A stretch of 43,625 nucleotides of DNA from Streptomyces sp. ADI96-02. GTDB taxonomy: Bacteria > Actinomycetota > Actinomycetes > Streptomycetales > Streptomycetaceae. The notes under the pieces were generated by a model, which did not search any database, had not been told where the DNA came from, and saw only the letters and a program-made list of their open reading frames with translations. The translations under genes and the position numbers were made by a program. The stretch is from NCBI RefSeq assembly GCF_003846185.1, contig NZ_ML123034.1, positions 2,911,821 to 2,955,445 of the forward strand, written 5' to 3'. Below, in pieces: positions 41,952 to 43,625 of this stretch. Every line of letters starts with the position of its first letter. The first letter of the stretch is position 1.

Positions 41952-43328
41952 CTATTCGGCGTTCCGCGCGGCGGACTCAGCCTTCTCCTCGGACTCCGCC
42001 TTGTCCTTTGACTCAGCCTTCTTCTCGGACTCAGCCTTCTCCTTCCTGGCCGACTCCTTGCCCGCGGGCTGCCCGGCAGCGGACTGGGCACTGAGGTAGG
42101 ACGACCAGCCGCCCTTGGGCGCCTGCCCGACGGCGAGCGTGCTGAGCCTGGCGAGAACCTGCGGGTCCTGGGCGTCCAGCCAGTCGGCGAGCTGCCGGAA
42201 GGAAACGCAGCGCACGCCTTCCTTGGTGCACACGTTGGCGATGGTCTCCTCGACGGCGCGCATGTAGGTGCCGCCGTTCCAGGACTCGAAGTGGTTGCCG
42301 ATGATCAGCGGCGCCCGGTTGCCCTTGTACGAGCGGTCGAAGGCCTGGAGGAGGCCATCGCGCATCTGGTCACCCCAGTACTCGTGCTGGGACGGGTCTC
42401 CCTGGGTCGTCGTACCGGACTGGTTGACCATGTAGTTGTAGTCCATCGAGAGCGTCTCGAAGGCGCGGCCCGGCATCGGCACGAGCTGGAGCGGGATGTC
42501 CCAGATCCCGCCCTTCTTCTTGGGCCAGACCTGGTCGCCGACACCGCTGGAGTCGTAGCGGAAGCCCATGGTCCGGGCCGCGGCGACCATGTTCTTCTGC
42601 CCTTCGAGGCAGGGGGTGCGAGCGCCGACCAGCTCCTTGTCGTAGTCGAAGGGCAGCGGGGCCTCGGCCTTCAGCTCCGGAGTGTTGGTCTTCCAGCCCT
42701 TGACGAAACCTTTCGCCTGAGTGATCTCGCTCTTCCACTCATCGATGGACCAGGCCCCGACGCCGCCGTCCTTGCCACAGAAGTGGCCGTTGAAGTGCGT
42801 GCCGATCTCGTTGCCGTCCTGCCAGGCGGCGCGCAGTTCGGTGAGGGTGTTGCGGATGCCCTCGGTGTCGTTGAACCCGATGTCGGAACGGCCCGCCGAG
42901 TGCTGAGGCGGGTTGTAGAGGTCCTTCTTCTCCTCCGGCAGCAGGTACACACCGCTGAGGAAATAGGTCATCTTCGCGTTGTACTTCTTGGCGACGCCGC
43001 GGAAGTGCGAGAAGAGCTTCTGGCTGTCCTCTCCGGCTCCGTCCCAGGAGAACACCACGAACTGCGGCGGCTTCTGACCGGGCGCCAGACGCTTGACGGC
43101 CGGCATCTTGGGCTGGGCTCCGGTGAAGGCGGTGGAGCCGTCGCCGATGAGCTTGACAGCGTTCTTCGGGGGCCCGGCCGGGGCCTGCTCCTTGGCCCCG
43201 TGGGCGCCCTTCTCCCTGTCCGCACCGGACCCGGAGCCTCCTGATCCGAGCCCGGAGCAGCCGGCGAGTACGGCGACCAGCGCCGTGGTCATGACGCCCA
43301 AGGCGATCCTCTTCGTGGCGGCCATCAT
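41952..43328 (-). CDS. Polysaccharide-deacetylase-like lipoprotein
   Basis: 458 residues. The type II signal peptide reads MMAATKRIALGVMTTALVAVLAGC (24 residues; key parts are KR and the lipobox VLAGC, Cys24), then a Gly/Ser linker. The domain resembles NodB-type carbohydrate esterases: a first strand FVVFSWDGAGEDS with the metal-site aspartate, NEIGTHFNGHF with the HxxxH metal ligands, and a late IIGNHFE histidine segment. The C-terminal about 45 residues are a charged KAESEKKAESKDKAESEEKAES repeat. The protein is probably anchored outside the membrane and may act on cell-wall glycan; activity is inferred. ATG 43328 gives the proper signal peptide (43325 is equally possible). Confidence 0.86.
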   Translation of the reverse strand: MMAATKRIALGVMTTALVAVLAGCSGLGSGGSGSGADREKGAHGAKEQAPAGPPKNAVKLIGDGSTAFTGAQPKMPAVKRLAPGQKPPQFVVFSWDGAGEDSQKLFSHFRGVAKKYNAKMTYFLSGVYLLPEEKKDLYNPPQHSAGRSDIGFNDTEGIRNTLTELRAAWQDGNEIGTHFNGHFCGKDGGVGAWSIDEWKSEITQAKGFVKGWKTNTPELKAEAPLPFDYDKELVGARTPCLEGQKNMVAAARTMGFRYDSSGVGDQVWPKKKGGIWDIPLQLVPMPGRAFETLSMDYNYMVNQSGTTTQGDPSQHEYWGDQMRDGLLQAFDRSYKGNRAPLIIGNHFESWNGGTYMRAVEETIANVCTKEGVRCVSFRQLADWLDAQDPQVLARLSTLAVGQAPKGGWSSYLSAQSAAGQPAGKESARKEKAESEKKAESKDKAESEEKAESAARNAE

Positions 43329-43617
43329 CCGCCCACCCTCTTCCTTGCAGGTTATTTGCGTTGAAGTGCCGACACGGCGCGGCCAAACTCGCACGCACTT
43401 CTGTGATGGTCAGTTAGACATGCCGAATGAAAAGCTGCTTATTCACTTGATCAGGTGACACAGTGGACCGAATGCCCCAAATGCGAGGCGGAGAAATTTA
43501 CTCTCCATTACGATCCGTTTACTCAGCGTTGATGAAGCCCGCCGCTGCACGCCGTGATCCACGGCCGCGTCTTTCACACCCGCGCGCGACCGCGCCGCCT
43601 CCGGAGGAGACGGGAAC

Positions 43618-43625
43618 ATGTCTGC
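43618..43625 (+). CDS. Truncated start of a gene at the right edge
   Basis: ATG TCT GC, preceded by GGAGGA 9 nt upstream (43602-43607). Only two full codons are visible, so the product cannot be identified. The 290 bp between the deacetylase start and this ATG includes an AT-rich stretch (about 43420-43510) suitable for divergent promoters. Confidence 0.5.

Overview
The window is high-GC actinobacterial chromosome and almost certainly Streptomyces. The reasons are the GC-biased codons, frequent GTG/TTG starts, a bldG gene with its anti-sigma partner, a topoisomerase I with a long lysine-rich tail, and a gene order (DNA polymerase delta-prime / thymidylate kinase fusion / topA / methyltransferase / lipoprotein / H+-pyrophosphatase / anti-sigma / bldG / helicase / Tad genes / HAD / ParA-like) that matches the well-known Streptomyces arrangement and is partly shared with mycobacteria. 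No transposase, integrase, rRNA or CRISPR array was seen.

Region 1 (about 0.1-12.2 kb) is accessory in character. It holds a NUDIX hydrolase, an XRE-type regulator broken by a single in-frame TAA, a phosphotransferase that is frameshifted and lacks its catalytic loop, an intact archaeal-type S-adenosylmethionine synthetase, a truncated second (aminoglycoside-type) kinase, and a small GvpU-like protein that appears to be transcribed leaderless. A cold-shock group follows on the minus strand: a MerR-like regulator, a CspA protein, a DEAD-box RNA helicase, a TTG-started CBS-domain protein and a small conserved protein. The helicase ribosome-binding site lies inside a perfect hairpin. From about 8.9 to 12.2 kb there is mostly empty sequence, a hemolysin III pseudogene and one hypothetical gene. 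The stretch ends at a tRNA-Thr(CGT) gene.

Region 2 (12.4-25.6 kb, all minus strand) is core: a secreted tripeptidyl-aminopeptidase-like lipoprotein, the clamp-loader delta-prime subunit, an unusual membrane-protein/thymidylate-kinase/coiled-coil fusion, DNA topoisomerase I, a small membrane protein, a class I methyltransferase and a small lipoprotein. Perfect-stem terminators separate several of these.

Region 3 (26.0-32.3 kb) has a K+-independent-type proton-pumping pyrophosphatase, the anti-sigma factor partner, BldG, and a divergent large DEAD-box/DUF1998 helicase.

Region 4 (32.3-38.0 kb, minus strand) is a Tad/Flp-type pilus or secretion locus in the order ssd/cpaE-like, tadA, tadB, tadC, DUF4244 pilin-like, TadE, Rv3654c/TadG-like. 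Several genes are coupled by 4-bp ATGA/GTGA overlaps. No prepilin peptidase is present here.

Region 5 (38.4-43.6 kb) has a HAD hydrolase with a C-terminal membrane anchor, a Fic-fold protein whose catalytic motif is destroyed, a ParA/CooC-like ATPase, a polysaccharide-deacetylase-like lipoprotein, and the first codons of a truncated gene at the right edge.
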